Shown here piece by piece: positions 63,437-64,000 of a stretch of 64,000 bases of DNA. The notes beneath the pieces are model-generated. The model saw only the letters and a program-made list of their open reading frames with translations, was not told the DNA's origin and did no database searches. Every line of letters begins with the position of its first letter. Position 1 is the first letter of the stretch. Origin of the DNA: Paramacrobiotus metropolitanus (taxonomy: Eukaryota > Tardigrada > Eutardigrada > Parachela > Macrobiotidae); contig NW_026570240.1 of the NCBI RefSeq assembly GCF_019649055.1, positions 1,054,001-1,118,000 of the forward strand. The letters are read 5' to 3'. The position numbers were made by a program, and so were the translations under genes.

Positions 63437-64000
63437 CTACAGAAAAAATGTGTTTGCATCATAACAGTAAAAAATACAACTTATGAGCGCTCGCATTTTA
63501 TCACTATTAAGCTGTAAGCACGGCAAAAAAACAATCGTTCACTGCATACACCCAATCGCATTCAATGCGGATTTGGAAACATACTGTTATAAGAATTTTC
63601 CACGGGTACAATAGCCATGGTTGACACAAACAAACCACGGACAAAGTAAGGCACAGTGGCGGAAAAAAATCAGAAAAACAACACAAAGAATAAAACCAGG
63701 CTTGAAAGTTGAAATCATTTACGAAAGCCTTTGCAGTGTGACATTCATCTGATGGACTGCAAATTGTACCTATTCCTCGCAATGCAATGTTCCGCAAATT
63801 AATAAATTTCAAATATAAAATAACTTAACGTTATAATGCGAAACACATCAGAAACAATGCTTAAACACGGTCAGAAATTACAAAAACCACGGTTTAAATT
63901 GCTCTACAATGGAAACAGGCTGCGTCACCCGAAATTTAATTACGGAAGCTCTCTTAACCGTCACAAGTCGCCAAATCAATTAGTCTTTGGTACGCAAAAA
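63437..64000. other. Right edge, probably ARID2 intron
   Basis: No ARID-domain coding sequence for the missing N-terminus is recognisable in these 560 bases. They are therefore most likely part of a long 5' intron of ARID2. An open frame at 63507-63812 on the minus strand has no ARID similarity. Confidence 0.45.

Overview
The window is nuclear DNA of an intron-rich invertebrate animal. Every recognisable gene is a conserved metazoan housekeeping or signalling gene split by short GT-AG introns (often 60-300 bp). There are no bacterial operons, ribosome binding sites or phage-like genes. The DNA is AT-rich (roughly 60 percent AT by eye), genes lie on both strands, and insulin-superfamily prohormones are present. 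I could not fix the phylum. A compact ecdysozoan such as a tardigrade is my guess, not a demonstration.

Layout, left to right: mitochondrial glutamate carrier (SLC25A22 type, +, 1380-3975); V-ATPase subunit E (-, 4662-6412); alkaline phosphatase (+, 8099-11536); PP2C phosphatase of the ILKAP type (-, 11800-13865), head to head with the ESCRT-I subunit TSG101 (+, 14439-17095); SAP30BP (+, 19050-19769, one exon); centriole protein SAS-6 (-, 20216-22509), divergent from a TBC1D15/17 Rab-GAP (+, 23761-28507); a relaxin/insulin-like prohormone with an unusual cysteine set (-, 29780-31098); POLR3A, the largest subunit of RNA polymerase III (-, 32417-38401); an IGF-like peptide (-, 41525-42547); a gene-poor 8.8 kb stretch with a 29-bp minisatellite and a tandem array of about 197 bp; an unrecognised 452-residue protein (+, 51324-54025); a DPF/requiem d4 PHD protein (-, 54733-56759); and ARID2 (-, 58417 to at least 63436, 5' end cut by the window edge). 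DPF and ARID2 are both SWI/SNF chromatin-remodelling subunits.

For ten of the multi-exon genes I rebuilt the exon chain by hand. In each, every intron phase closes and the total coding length is a multiple of three, which is good internal support. ILKAP also closes but needs one weak donor. ARID2 is only partly rebuilt.

The most interesting content is the insulin-superfamily pair flanking POLR3A. One peptide appears to lack the adjacent A-chain cysteine pair. The other looks like a single-chain IGF with a short C domain and a long C-terminal extension. Also notable are a GC-AG intron and altered active-site neighbours in the alkaline phosphatase, two local duplications that copy splice junctions (TBC1D15 and TSG101), and a strongly over-represented 8-mer, TACTCGTA, confined to noncoding sequence.
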